Source of the DNA: VGKP01 sp964578345
Lineage (GTDB): Archaea > Nanobdellota > Nanobdellia > Pacearchaeales > GW2011-AR1
Reading direction: 5' to 3'
Length of the DNA: 14,545 bases
NCBI GenBank assembly: GCA_964578345.1
Contig: CAZOCP010000017.1
Location: forward strand, 1 to 14,545
Below the pieces are notes generated by a model. The model ran no database searches and had not been told where the DNA came from. It saw only the letters and a list, made by a program, of their open reading frames with translations. Shown here piece by piece: positions 5,280 through 11,356 of this stretch. The position numbers were made by a program, and so were the translations under genes. Positions within the stretch are counted from its first letter, which is position 1. Each line of letters opens with the position of its first letter.

Positions 5280-5647
5280 TCAGGAATCGAAGATTCCTGA
5301 GCGCACCTAAGAACTAAAAGTTCTTAGTGAAACGATGTGCCACCTCGCCTTAAACCTCGAGGACTTTTGTCCTCGATGGCAGTCAAGAATTGGAAATTCT
5401 TGATGAGGCGAGGTTTGTGATAGGCACTCGTTTCATCAAGGACGAAGTCCTTGAGTGTCATCGAGAATCGGAGATTCTCGAGATTTGGATGCAGAAAAAT
5501 CACAGGGATTTTTCTGAACAGAGAATTTCAGATAGAAATTCTCTTGTGCTCAGGAATGCAGCGCCCTAAAGCCTCAAGAACTACGGTTCTTGACGGCCGT
5601 CAAGGATACTCAATCCTTGAGGGGCGCGGTTTTCACCGCATTCCTGA
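5280..5647 (+). repeat. multi-hairpin structured repeat, copy B (longest copy)
   Basis: This element fills the gap between 5S and rnp4. Two extra 5' hairpins come first: 5280-5288 with 5292-5300, and 5307-5315 with 5319-5327. Then the parts shared with copy A follow: P1 (AACGA-t-GTGCC 5331-5341 with 5423-5432), P2 (5342-5350 with 5406-5414, perfect), hp1 (5357-5364 with 5369-5376), hp2 (5383-5391 with 5395-5403), hp3 (5436-5443 with 5447-5454), hp4 (5461-5469 with 5473-5481), hp5 (5492-5501 with 5507-5516) and hp6 (5520-5529 with 5535-5544). The terminal stem 5550-5559 with 5638-5647 encloses a second three-way-junction module (stem 5561-5566 with 5622-5627, hairpins 5574-5581/5586-5593 and 5600-5607/5613-5620). 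Linkers TTAAACC, TGGCAG and TTTGGATG and all of hp6 are identical to copy A. The 5' end lies about 11 nt past the 5S terminator and the 3' end abuts the rnp4 promoter. Confidence 0.85.
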
Positions 5648-5654
5648 CATAAGA

Positions 5655-5662
5655 AATATAAA
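5655..5662 (+). promoter_or_regulatory. rnp4 TATA box
   Basis: AATATAAA is centred about 25 nt before the ATG at 5684, predicting a leaderless mRNA. It begins 8 nt after copy B ends. A second TTTAAA at 5664-5669 is too close to the ATG. Confidence 0.5.
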
Positions 5663-5683
5663 CTTTAAATTTCTTTATTTCTA

Positions 5684-5938
5684 ATGAGAAAACATCTTTC
5701 TAAAACAGAAGCAGAAAATAAAATTGCTGAATTTTTTCAGCATCCTCAATTTACACAAGCAAGCGCTAAAAAAATAAAGCGCCTTGCGATGAAGCACAGA
5801 ATTAATTTAAAACAATATAAAAAATTATTTTGCAAGAAATGCTTATCTCAATTGAAAGGTTCTATTAGAGTGTCTAAGACTCACAAAACAATAATTTGTA
5901 ATATTTGTAAAAACAAGAATAAATTTAAGATTTCTTGA
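5684..5938 (+). CDS. rnp4: RNase P protein component 4 (Rpp21/Rpr2 family)
   Basis: An 84-residue protein of the archaeal RNase P protein subunit that pairs with Rpp29 and binds the specificity side of the RNase P RNA during 5' tRNA maturation. The N-terminal half is helical and ends in AKKIKRLAMKHRINLKQYKK, matching the family's 'A..I..LA.K.RI.L...Y' pattern. The zinc ribbon is seen as C50-K-K-C53 and C72-N-I-C75. The spacing and basic residues between (KGSIRVSKTHKTII) are as expected for the family, although this copy is at the short end of its size range. The gene is convergent with rpoN and its last 14 nt overlap the end of that gene. Confidence 0.85.
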   Translation: MRKHLSKTEAENKIAEFFQHPQFTQASAKKIKRLAMKHRINLKQYKKLFCKKCLSQLKGSIRVSKTHKTIICNICKNKNKFKIS

Positions 5939-6122
5939 ATTTTATTATTTCAGGAAGCATATCCGCGTGCCCCAATAAGGCGGCTCTGCAGCAATATCTT
6001 TCTAATCCAAGCTCATCAAGAACTTTTCCAGCAGACTCTCCAGAGTCGGATCTTCTTTTATATTCTTCCCATAAATGCCCGATGGGCTTTCCACATCCAA
6101 AGCAGCGAACTGGAATAAGCAT
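5925..6122 (-). CDS. rpoN: DNA-directed RNA polymerase subunit N (Rpb10 homologue)
   Basis: A 65-residue zinc-bundle subunit of archaeal RNA polymerase that helps assemble the Rpo3/Rpo11 platform. The diagnostic motif is present: MLIPVRCFGCGKPIGHLWEE with C7-x2-C10, and RYCCR with C44-C45, giving the four zinc ligands. The length equals that of the family. The ATG at 6122 lies 25.5 nt from a good TATA box, predicting a leaderless mRNA. It is separated here from its usual L13-S9-RpoN-RpoK-S2 cluster and overlaps rnp4 at the 3' end, so the two transcripts would be antisense at their tails. Confidence 0.95.
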   Translation of the reverse strand: MLIPVRCFGCGKPIGHLWEEYKRRSDSGESAGKVLDELGLERYCCRAALLGHADMLPEIIKFKKS

Positions 6123-6143
6123 ATTTTACCTGCGAAGCGATAG

Positions 6144-6158
6144 TTTTTAAAGCTTCCG
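6144..6158 (-). promoter_or_regulatory. rpoN promoter (BRE + TATA)
   Basis: The minus strand reads CGGAAGC and then TTTAAAAA (6144-6151), centred 25.5 nt before the ATG. Confidence 0.7.
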
Positions 6159-6198
6159 ACAGTGCGAGCGTATCTAATAAATAAGGTCTGTCTGATAA

Positions 6199-6206
6199 TT
6201 TTATAA
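6199..6206 (+). promoter_or_regulatory. TATA-like box for the 48-codon gene
   Basis: TTTTATAA would place the start near 6228, about 20 nt before the ATG at 6248, leaving room for the Shine-Dalgarno site at 6236-6239. Confidence 0.45.
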
Positions 6207-6247
6207 GGAGGTTTCACCTACTTTAATTAACTGAAGGAGATGAAATC

Positions 6248-6394
6248 ATGTCAAATAGAGGGTGTAATGAAGCCTATGACTTAAATATTGCGTTTTCCAT
6301 AATGCATAGGATAGTACAACAACCAAAAAATAGTACAGGGAGGAGAGTGCAGCTGAGCAAAACCCTGCGGATTTTTGCAGCTCCATATAAATAA
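6248..6394 (+). CDS. 48-residue small protein, hypothetical
   Basis: A short reading frame from ATG 6248 to TAA 6392-6394. It begins MSNRGCNEAYDLNIAFS and ends LSKTLRIFAAPYK. It is supported by a well-spaced Shine-Dalgarno site (GAAGGAGA at 6233-6240, 8 nt before the ATG), a TATA-like box at a fitting distance, and a balanced composition (Arg, Gln, Pro, Gly) unlike random AT-rich translation. It is mostly helical, basic, without a membrane segment and with one cysteine, so it might bind nucleic acid. I recognise no family. It sits between the divergent rpoN promoter and the 3' end of the PAP2 gene. An opposite-strand frame at 6246-6449 is less plausible. Confidence 0.5.
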   Translation: MSNRGCNEAYDLNIAFSIMHRIVQQPKNSTGRRVQLSKTLRIFAAPYK

Positions 6395-6442
6395 ACAGAG
6401 GTAGTTGTAAATTTCTCATATATTCATTATGGATAGTTTGAG

Positions 6443-6496
6443 ATATCAAAAAATCCTTGCGTATACCTCGGCTTAAAACTCAAGGACTTTTGATAT
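6443..6496 (+). repeat. degenerate copy D of the hairpin repeat, at the PAP2 stop codon
   Basis: ATATCAAAA (6443-6451) pairs with TTTTGATAT (6488-6496) and TCCTTG (6454-6459) with CAAGGA (6481-6486), giving 15 bp around a 21-nt loop. The segment 6465-6491 begins with ACCTCGGCTTAAA, identical to copy A at 2672-2684, and continues as an imperfect match to copy B 5342-5369. Here the old hp1 arm pairs with new upstream sequence. The hairpin overlaps the TGA (6480-6482) of the PAP2 gene and could also act at the end of its transcript. Confidence 0.6.
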
Positions 6497-7103
6497 TTCT
6501 AATTTTGCTTAGAGCATTTTCATAAAATAAATGATGGGCTGTTAAAAGTATTATTGCAGATATTAGAAAACTGCCTGCTATATCACTAAACCAATGAGCT
6601 TTTAAGTAAATTCTAGTTAATCCTACTATTATTGGAATAAATAAAAATATAAAAGCAGTTTTTCGGTATTTGGGGAGAAGAATAATAAAAAGAGCCCAAA
6701 ATGCTATTGCGGCCGTCGTGGCATGTCCGCTTGGAAATGCAAATCCCAAAGCGCCTGTTCCGGGCGGTCTTAAACGTGCGAAAATTTCTTTCAGTAAAGG
6801 ATTAATTATCAAGCCAGCAATAATCACACTTAAGTAGAATGAGAGGGCCCGGTAATTTTTTCTATGGCTTAGAAAAACGATGATTATTAAAGTAAGAATG
6901 AATATCGCTGTAGTATTTCCAAGTTCGGTCAATAATTTTACAACATATGTCGCAGAGGAGTTTTGCAGATTATTTGATGTATAGTATATATATTTATCAA
7001 TATTTGGATAAATTAATACTAACGACAAAATAATAGCTGAAAATATCAGAATAAAAAAAATTATTTTTTTAGGCTGCTTAACTTTAATCTCGCTCTTTTT
7101 CAT
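6480..7103 (-). CDS. PAP2-family membrane phosphatase
   Basis: A 207-residue integral membrane phosphatase of the type 2 phosphatidic acid phosphatase family, which removes phosphate from lipid phosphates such as phosphatidate-like lipids or polyprenyl diphosphate. All three catalytic motifs are seen: K105-x6-R112-P113, P124-S-G-H127, and R164-x5-H170-x3-D174. There are about six hydrophobic helices (around 13-33, 63-79, 88-104, 128-144, 149-166, 176-194). I chose the ATG at 7103, not the TTG at 7148, because a TATA-like TTTTTATT lies 25.5 nt upstream and the protein then starts with a basic segment right before the first helix. With the glycosyltransferase at the right end it may serve a polyprenyl-phosphate carrier cycle; this is inference. 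Confidence 0.9.
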   Translation of the reverse strand: MKKSEIKVKQPKKIIFFILIFSAIILSLVLIYPNIDKYIYYTSNNLQNSSATYVVKLLTELGNTTAIFILTLIIIVFLSHRKNYRALSFYLSVIIAGLIINPLLKEIFARLRPPGTGALGFAFPSGHATTAAIAFWALFIILLPKYRKTAFIFLFIPIIVGLTRIYLKAHWFSDIAGSFLISAIILLTAHHLFYENALSKIRNIKSP

Positions 7104-7124
7104 GTGTTTACAAGGAAAAGCGGA

Positions 7125-7132
7125 AATAAAAA
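7125..7132 (-). promoter_or_regulatory. TATA-like box for the PAP2 gene
   Basis: The minus strand reads TTTTTATT, centred 25.5 nt before the ATG at 7103, overlapping the end of the upstream gene. It decides the start codon choice. Confidence 0.45.
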
Positions 7133-7137
7133 CCCTT

Positions 7138-7545
7138 TTATCTAACAACTTCTAAATGTGTCAAACCATACGATCTAAGTTTGCGATAGACGGATGCTGC
7201 AATAGGGGAAAGCAATCGGTATTTTTCTCTTGAGAGTGTACGCCGCATAAGAGCTCTATTTAATTTTTCAGCAACTTCATGAGGAATTTCAAGTTCATGC
7301 AATACTTTGTCAAATGGTTCTTGATATGCACCAAAGTTTTCATCTCTCCGCCATCCTCCAACAATATTTGCAAACATGTTATTCAAAACTTTAGGGTATG
7401 CGTACACTACAGAGCCAGTTACTAAAATAGGATTAGGGTCCAAAATTTCTGCAATATTATTTATATACACTGGTGACTTGCTTAGTCTTTCCAATAACTG
7501 CTTCCGTAGAAAAGCATATTCCAAAAAAGTTAAATGTTTCTCCAT
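7138..7545 (-). CDS. conserved-looking hypothetical protein downstream of EF-2
   Basis: A 135-residue soluble protein, mostly predicted helix, basic toward the C-terminus (ALMRRTLSREKYRLLSPIAA, then VYRKLRSYGLTHLEVVR). The middle has a distinctive VGGWRRDENFGAYQEPFDKV segment. No transmembrane helix, zinc motif or known catalytic motif is seen. The ATG lies only 17 nt after the EF-2 stop, so it is probably co-transcribed with EF-2, which hints at a role around translation. It is not S7 or S12, the usual EF-2 neighbours in archaea; I checked for their motifs and saw none. Confidence 0.65.
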   Translation of the reverse strand: MEKHLTFLEYAFLRKQLLERLSKSPVYINNIAEILDPNPILVTGSVVYAYPKVLNNMFANIVGGWRRDENFGAYQEPFDKVLHELEIPHEVAEKLNRALMRRTLSREKYRLLSPIAASVYRKLRSYGLTHLEVVR

Positions 7546-7562
7546 GTAATAAAATTAAAGTT

Positions 7563-9752
7563 TTATTGATTTTCAGCAAGGCCTTTTCTGTCTCTTATTT
7601 TTCTTATAATAGAAAATTGGAGTTCTGAAGGCAGCTTCTGGAAATGCTGGTCAATTAGACTGCTTACTCCTCTACCTTCTGTTGAACTTCTAAGATCATT
7701 GCTCCATCCTATCATCTCAGCTACAGGTATCCTTGCCTTGATAAAAACGTCATTGCCTTCTTGGTGAACATCTATTAAAACTCCTCTTTTGCTTCCAACT
7801 AAGTTAGTTACTACCCCCATAAATTCAACAGGCGCCTCGATAAGATGTGTTTGGATTGGCTCGAGAATAACTGCTCCGCCCTTCTTCATTGCCTCAAACA
7901 TTCCTAAACGGATAGCAGGATAAATCTGCGCTGGCCCCCTATGAACATTATCCACATGGATTTTTATATCTTGGAGAATAAACTTTGTTTTCATTAAAGG
8001 CTCTTTTGCAAGAGGACCCCCGTCTACAACTAATCTCCAACCATCAATTATTGATTCTATTACTTCTCCCAATAAAACAACTCCTCTAGTCCCATCTTGG
8101 AAGACGTTGCCTTTGTATATTTCTTGATACTGCCTTGCTTCGTCATTGCTTATTCCCAAATTAGAAAGTTTTTTCCAGACCTCTTCTGCTTTCTTCTTTA
8201 AGCGCATCTCCGGCAACTCTCCTTTTTCTATTGAGTTATATACTTCATCTTCAAGAGGCTCCATACTTAAAAATAAAATGTTATGGCCATTTGGAGTTCT
8301 AACTTCTACTTCAGTGCTTTCTTTGGCAATGCTCTCTCTGTATACTACTATTGGTGAACCCATTTTCACATCCAGTCCCTTTTCACTCTTAATTCTGCCC
8401 TCTATAATTTCTAGATGCAACTCCCCCATCCCTGAGAGAAGATTTTCTCCTGTTTCTTCATTAATCTCAATCTTTATACTTGGGTCTTCTTTCGCAACTC
8501 TTCTTAGAACTTCAATTAATTTGGGCAAATCTGCAGATTTTTTTACTTCAATAGACTTAGTAATTACTGGTTGGAAAATGTGTTTAATCTCTTCAAATGG
8601 CATCTGCTCATTAAGAGTAATTGTATCTCCGACATCCACATTCAAGCCAGTAATTGCCAATACATTTCCTGCTGAAACTTTTTCCATCTGTTCTGGTTTG
8701 ATTCCATTATATACTAGAACTTGCTGTATTCGATATTTTCTTTTTGCATTGTTTGCATAAACTTCCATGCCATTTACTATCGTGCCTGAATAAAGCCGGC
8801 CTGCTGCGATCTCTTTTCCAGAGCGCGGCTCAATAACTATGTTTGTAATTATAAAGGCTACTTCTCCATCTTTGTTACATGTTATCAAGTCTTTTCCAAA
8901 TTTGCTGTCGATATCTCCTTTCCATATTTTCTGAATTCGGTATTTCTGAGCTTGAACTGGATTTGGCAGATGTTTAACCGCCATATCTAAAACTACTTCA
9001 TGCAAGGGGGCTTTTTCCCAGATCCATTTTTTGCGCGCTTCTTCATCAATATCATAAATTTTGTATACATCTTTAAAACTAATATTCTTCTTTTTCATAA
9101 ATGGAATGGATAATGCCCAGTTTTCTCTGGCAGAGCCGAATGCTACACTTCCATCAGTAACATTCACTTTCCATTTTTCCTTGTACTCTTCTTCAGCTAT
9201 TTGCATAATTAAATTATTGAAATCATTTATTAATTTTGTAAATCTTTGCTGCATTTGTTCTGGAGTCAGTTTTAGCTCTTTTATTAAGCGGTCTACTTTA
9301 TTAATGAATAAAACAGGCTTTACTCTTTCTCTCAGAGCTTGCTTCAGGACAGTCTCTGTTTGAGGCATTATGCCTTCTACAGCACATAAAAGGACGAAAG
9401 TTCCGTCGATAGCTCTCATTGCGCGCGTTACATTTCCTCCAAAGTCGACATGCCCTGGTGTGTCTATTAAATTTATCAGATATTCTTTTCCTTGATATTC
9501 ATGGGCCATAGAAACATTTGCAGCATCTACCGTCATCAAACGCTCCTGCTCATCAGTATGCTGCCAAGTGGTCATGCCCTCTTCAAGGTCTCCAGCATTT
9601 TTAGTCGCCATTAAGCCAGCAGCCGCTAAAAGATTATCAGTAAAAGCGGTTTTTCCATGATGTATATGCGCGCTTGTTGCTATATTCCTGATGTTCTCCT
9701 GTTTGTTTGTCAAACGCTGAATCTTCTTTAAACTTGTTTCTTTCTCTACCAT
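7563..9752 (-). CDS. fusA: translation elongation factor 2 (EF-2), with unusual GTPase motifs
   Basis: A 729-residue GTPase that moves tRNA and mRNA through the ribosome after each peptide bond. Visible: G1 as AHIHHGKTA (residues 28-36), switch I as RLMT (71-74), G3 as DTPGHVDFGG, G4 as INKVDRL, and domain IV with VDNVHRGPAQIYPAIR, which includes the conserved His-rich tip near the diphthamide site. Domain order and length fit archaeal EF-2. Two near-invariant features are altered: the P-loop D-H-G-K is H-H-G-K, and switch I R-G-I-T is R-L-M-T. I chose Met at 9752 over 9773, because the TATA box (9780-9790) places the start near 9759 and the extra residues are not family-like. The 135-residue hypothetical gene follows after 17 nt. 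Confidence 0.95.
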   Translation of the reverse strand: MVEKETSLKKIQRLTNKQENIRNIATSAHIHHGKTAFTDNLLAAAGLMATKNAGDLEEGMTTWQHTDEQERLMTVDAANVSMAHEYQGKEYLINLIDTPGHVDFGGNVTRAMRAIDGTFVLLCAVEGIMPQTETVLKQALRERVKPVLFINKVDRLIKELKLTPEQMQQRFTKLINDFNNLIMQIAEEEYKEKWKVNVTDGSVAFGSARENWALSIPFMKKKNISFKDVYKIYDIDEEARKKWIWEKAPLHEVVLDMAVKHLPNPVQAQKYRIQKIWKGDIDSKFGKDLITCNKDGEVAFIITNIVIEPRSGKEIAAGRLYSGTIVNGMEVYANNAKRKYRIQQVLVYNGIKPEQMEKVSAGNVLAITGLNVDVGDTITLNEQMPFEEIKHIFQPVITKSIEVKKSADLPKLIEVLRRVAKEDPSIKIEINEETGENLLSGMGELHLEIIEGRIKSEKGLDVKMGSPIVVYRESIAKESTEVEVRTPNGHNILFLSMEPLEDEVYNSIEKGELPEMRLKKKAEEVWKKLSNLGISNDEARQYQEIYKGNVFQDGTRGVVLLGEVIESIIDGWRLVVDGGPLAKEPLMKTKFILQDIKIHVDNVHRGPAQIYPAIRLGMFEAMKKGGAVILEPIQTHLIEAPVEFMGVVTNLVGSKRGVLIDVHQEGNDVFIKARIPVAEMIGWSNDLRSSTEGRGVSSLIDQHFQKLPSELQFSIIRKIRDRKGLAENQ

Positions 9753-9779
9753 TTTAAGTAAAATGTGATGCAAAAAAAG

Positions 9780-9790
9780 CTTTTTAAATG
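9780..9790 (-). promoter_or_regulatory. EF-2 promoter
   Basis: The minus strand reads CATTTAAAAAG after GCTAAA. Its centre is about 33 nt from the ATG at 9752 but only 12 nt from the one at 9773, which therefore would precede the transcript start. Confidence 0.6.
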
Positions 9791-9839
9791 TTTAGCCTGA
9801 TATTCATTCTCTTTTTTACAAATTTTATGTCAAGAAAAG

Positions 9840-9847
9840 AATATAAA
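9840..9847 (+). promoter_or_regulatory. TATA box for the DASS transporter
   Basis: AATATAAA, about 27 nt before an ATG at 9871 and about 61 nt before the transporter ATG. The expected start is near 9870, giving a leader of about 35 nt that contains a Shine-Dalgarno site (GAGG, 9895-9898). Confidence 0.5.
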
Positions 9848-9870
9848 CAAATATCTTTTCATATTAAAGG

Positions 9871-9915
9871 ATGTTAGTCAGCCAAAACAAAAGAGAGGAA
9901 TATCATGCCGTTTAA
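9871..9915 (+). other. possible leaderless 14-codon upstream ORF
   Basis: ATG at 9871 falls almost exactly at the predicted transcription start and reads MLVSQNKREEYHAV, stopping at TAA 9913-9915. It overlaps the transporter start codon region in another frame by 11 nt. Translational coupling is conceivable; chance occurrence is also quite possible. Confidence 0.25.
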
Positions 9916-11254
9916 AGAAGCAAAGAGACATCATGAGAAGGTTAGTATTATCTGGATTATTGTTTCTATAATTTTAGCATTAACTGTTTTTATTGTTTTT
10001 GACGAACTTCCAAATAAACAACGGGTAGTATTTTCGATAATGGTTCTTGCAGGCTCTTTGTGGATAACTGATGCTATTCCTCTATTTGTGACTTCGATGA
10101 TAATTCCTATATTTTTAGTGCTATTTGGAGTTTTAGGAACTAAGGAAGCTTTAAATCCATTTTTTGATCCCATAATTGTTCTTTTCTTAGGCAGTCTGCT
10201 TATTGCGCGCGCCCTTAGAAAATGCGAGCTTGATTATCGATTTGTAAATTGGCTGCTGCCAAAAATACATAATGCAAAATTACTTCTTTTTGCACTTATT
10301 GCAAGCACAGCATTTTTGTCTATGTGGATGGCAAATACTGCGGCGGCAGCAATTATGCTTCCAATTGGTTTGGCAGTTCTTCAAAAAATAAAGGCAGAAA
10401 AATATGCAAAGGCAGTTGTTTTAGGAATTGTTTATGGAACAAGCATAGGAGGCATTGGAACCCTTGTCGGAACTCCTCCGAATGCCTTGGCTGCCGGCAT
10501 TATTGAAAGATCTACCAACTCAAGCATAAGTTTTATTGAATGGATGTCCTATGGACTACCAATAACAATAATCCTTGTAATCGTGTGCTATTTTACTCTT
10601 GTATTATTATATAAACCAGAAATCAGCAAAGTCAATGTTTCTGCTCTGAAGAAAACTCCGACGACGCGCAAAGATAAAATCTTTCTTGCAATATTCTCGA
10701 TTACTATCCTTCTCTGGCTGACAGAACCAATACATAATGTATCCAGTGCGATTGTTGCACTGGGGGCTGGAATTTTATTATTTTTGTGCGGCATTTTGGA
10801 TGAAAAAGATATTAATACATTAAGCTGGTCTGTCTTAATATTGTTCGGCGGCGGATTGGTGTTGGGAGAGGCGGTCGCTAAAACTGGTTTTGCTCAAACT
10901 ATTGTCTCATCGATAGAAGGAATAATCGGGGGAGGCAGCGCCCCGATAATAATCTTAAGCTTGATTGTGATTATAGTCGGCTTGAGTGCATTTGTTTCGA
11001 ATACGGCAGTTGCAGCAATAATTATCCCGCTCGTAATACCTTTGTCTAATGCATTAAGAATTGAGCCCGCTCTTCTTGCAATTACAGTAGCTATTGCAGT
11101 ATCATTTGACTTCTTACTACCAATAGGAACTCCTCCGAATGCAATGGCATATAACACTGGCTATTTAAAAATTAGAGAGATGATAAAAGCAGGATTGATA
11201 TTAACAATCTTGTCTATTATAATTCTATGGCTTTTTGTGCTGATTATAAGATGA
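9905..11254 (+). CDS. DASS/SLC13-family carboxylate transporter
   Basis: A 449-residue inner-membrane protein of the divalent anion:sodium symporter family, which imports dicarboxylates, citrate or related anions with Na+. The two inverted halves are clear. The first has WMANTA (141-146) and IGTLVGTPPNA (184-194); the second has VSNTA (364-368) and PIGTPPNAMAY (406-416). These correspond to the two Asn-Thr tips and GTPPN loops of the substrate/Na+ sites. About 11 hydrophobic helices and the length match the family. The first tip reads Ala-Asn-Thr in place of the usual Ser-Asn-Thr. The ATG has GAGG 6 nt upstream. It is divergent from EF-2. The substrate cannot be told from sequence; sulfate or tartrate transport are alternatives within the family. 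Confidence 0.92.
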   Translation: MPFKEAKRHHEKVSIIWIIVSIILALTVFIVFDELPNKQRVVFSIMVLAGSLWITDAIPLFVTSMIIPIFLVLFGVLGTKEALNPFFDPIIVLFLGSLLIARALRKCELDYRFVNWLLPKIHNAKLLLFALIASTAFLSMWMANTAAAAIMLPIGLAVLQKIKAEKYAKAVVLGIVYGTSIGGIGTLVGTPPNALAAGIIERSTNSSISFIEWMSYGLPITIILVIVCYFTLVLLYKPEISKVNVSALKKTPTTRKDKIFLAIFSITILLWLTEPIHNVSSAIVALGAGILLFLCGILDEKDINTLSWSVLILFGGGLVLGEAVAKTGFAQTIVSSIEGIIGGGSAPIIILSLIVIIVGLSAFVSNTAVAAIIIPLVIPLSNALRIEPALLAITVAIAVSFDFLLPIGTPPNAMAYNTGYLKIREMIKAGLILTILSIIILWLFVLIIR

Positions 11255-11289
11255 ACTTATTTATTAGACACGCCCTAAGGAAAGAAATG

Positions 11290-11297
11290 TTTAAAAA
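11290..11297 (+). promoter_or_regulatory. TATA box for spt5-rpl11
   Basis: TTTAAAAA after GAAATG; the expected start is near 11320, giving a leader of about 37 nt for the two-gene unit. Confidence 0.5.
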
Positions 11298-11356
11298 GTC
11301 ATTTTATCTGCAGGATTTATCTACTTCTTTAGATTCATGGAGTAGCCGAGATTTAT

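Noticed and set aside
2661..5647. CRISPR array
   Set aside because: There is no regular direct repeat with unique spacers; the short similar words are hairpin arms of varying sequence, and no cas genes are present.
2661..5647. Insertion sequence with transposase
   Set aside because: No transposase frame and no target-site duplication could be seen around copies A or B. Non-autonomous movement remains possible.
5451..5684. 77-codon plus-strand frame in copy B (and a similar one at 14328-14519)
   Set aside because: The shared peptide arises from the shared repeat. Stem and loop changes between copies ignore codon structure.
6002..6217. 71-codon minus-strand frame
   Set aside because: Shadow of rpoN in another frame that also covers its promoter.
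6246..6449. 67-codon minus-strand frame
   Set aside because: It has no start signals and lies opposite the better supported 48-codon gene.
7138..7545. Ribosomal protein S7 downstream of EF-2
   Set aside because: Length and motifs do not match uS7; none of its conserved segments could be seen.
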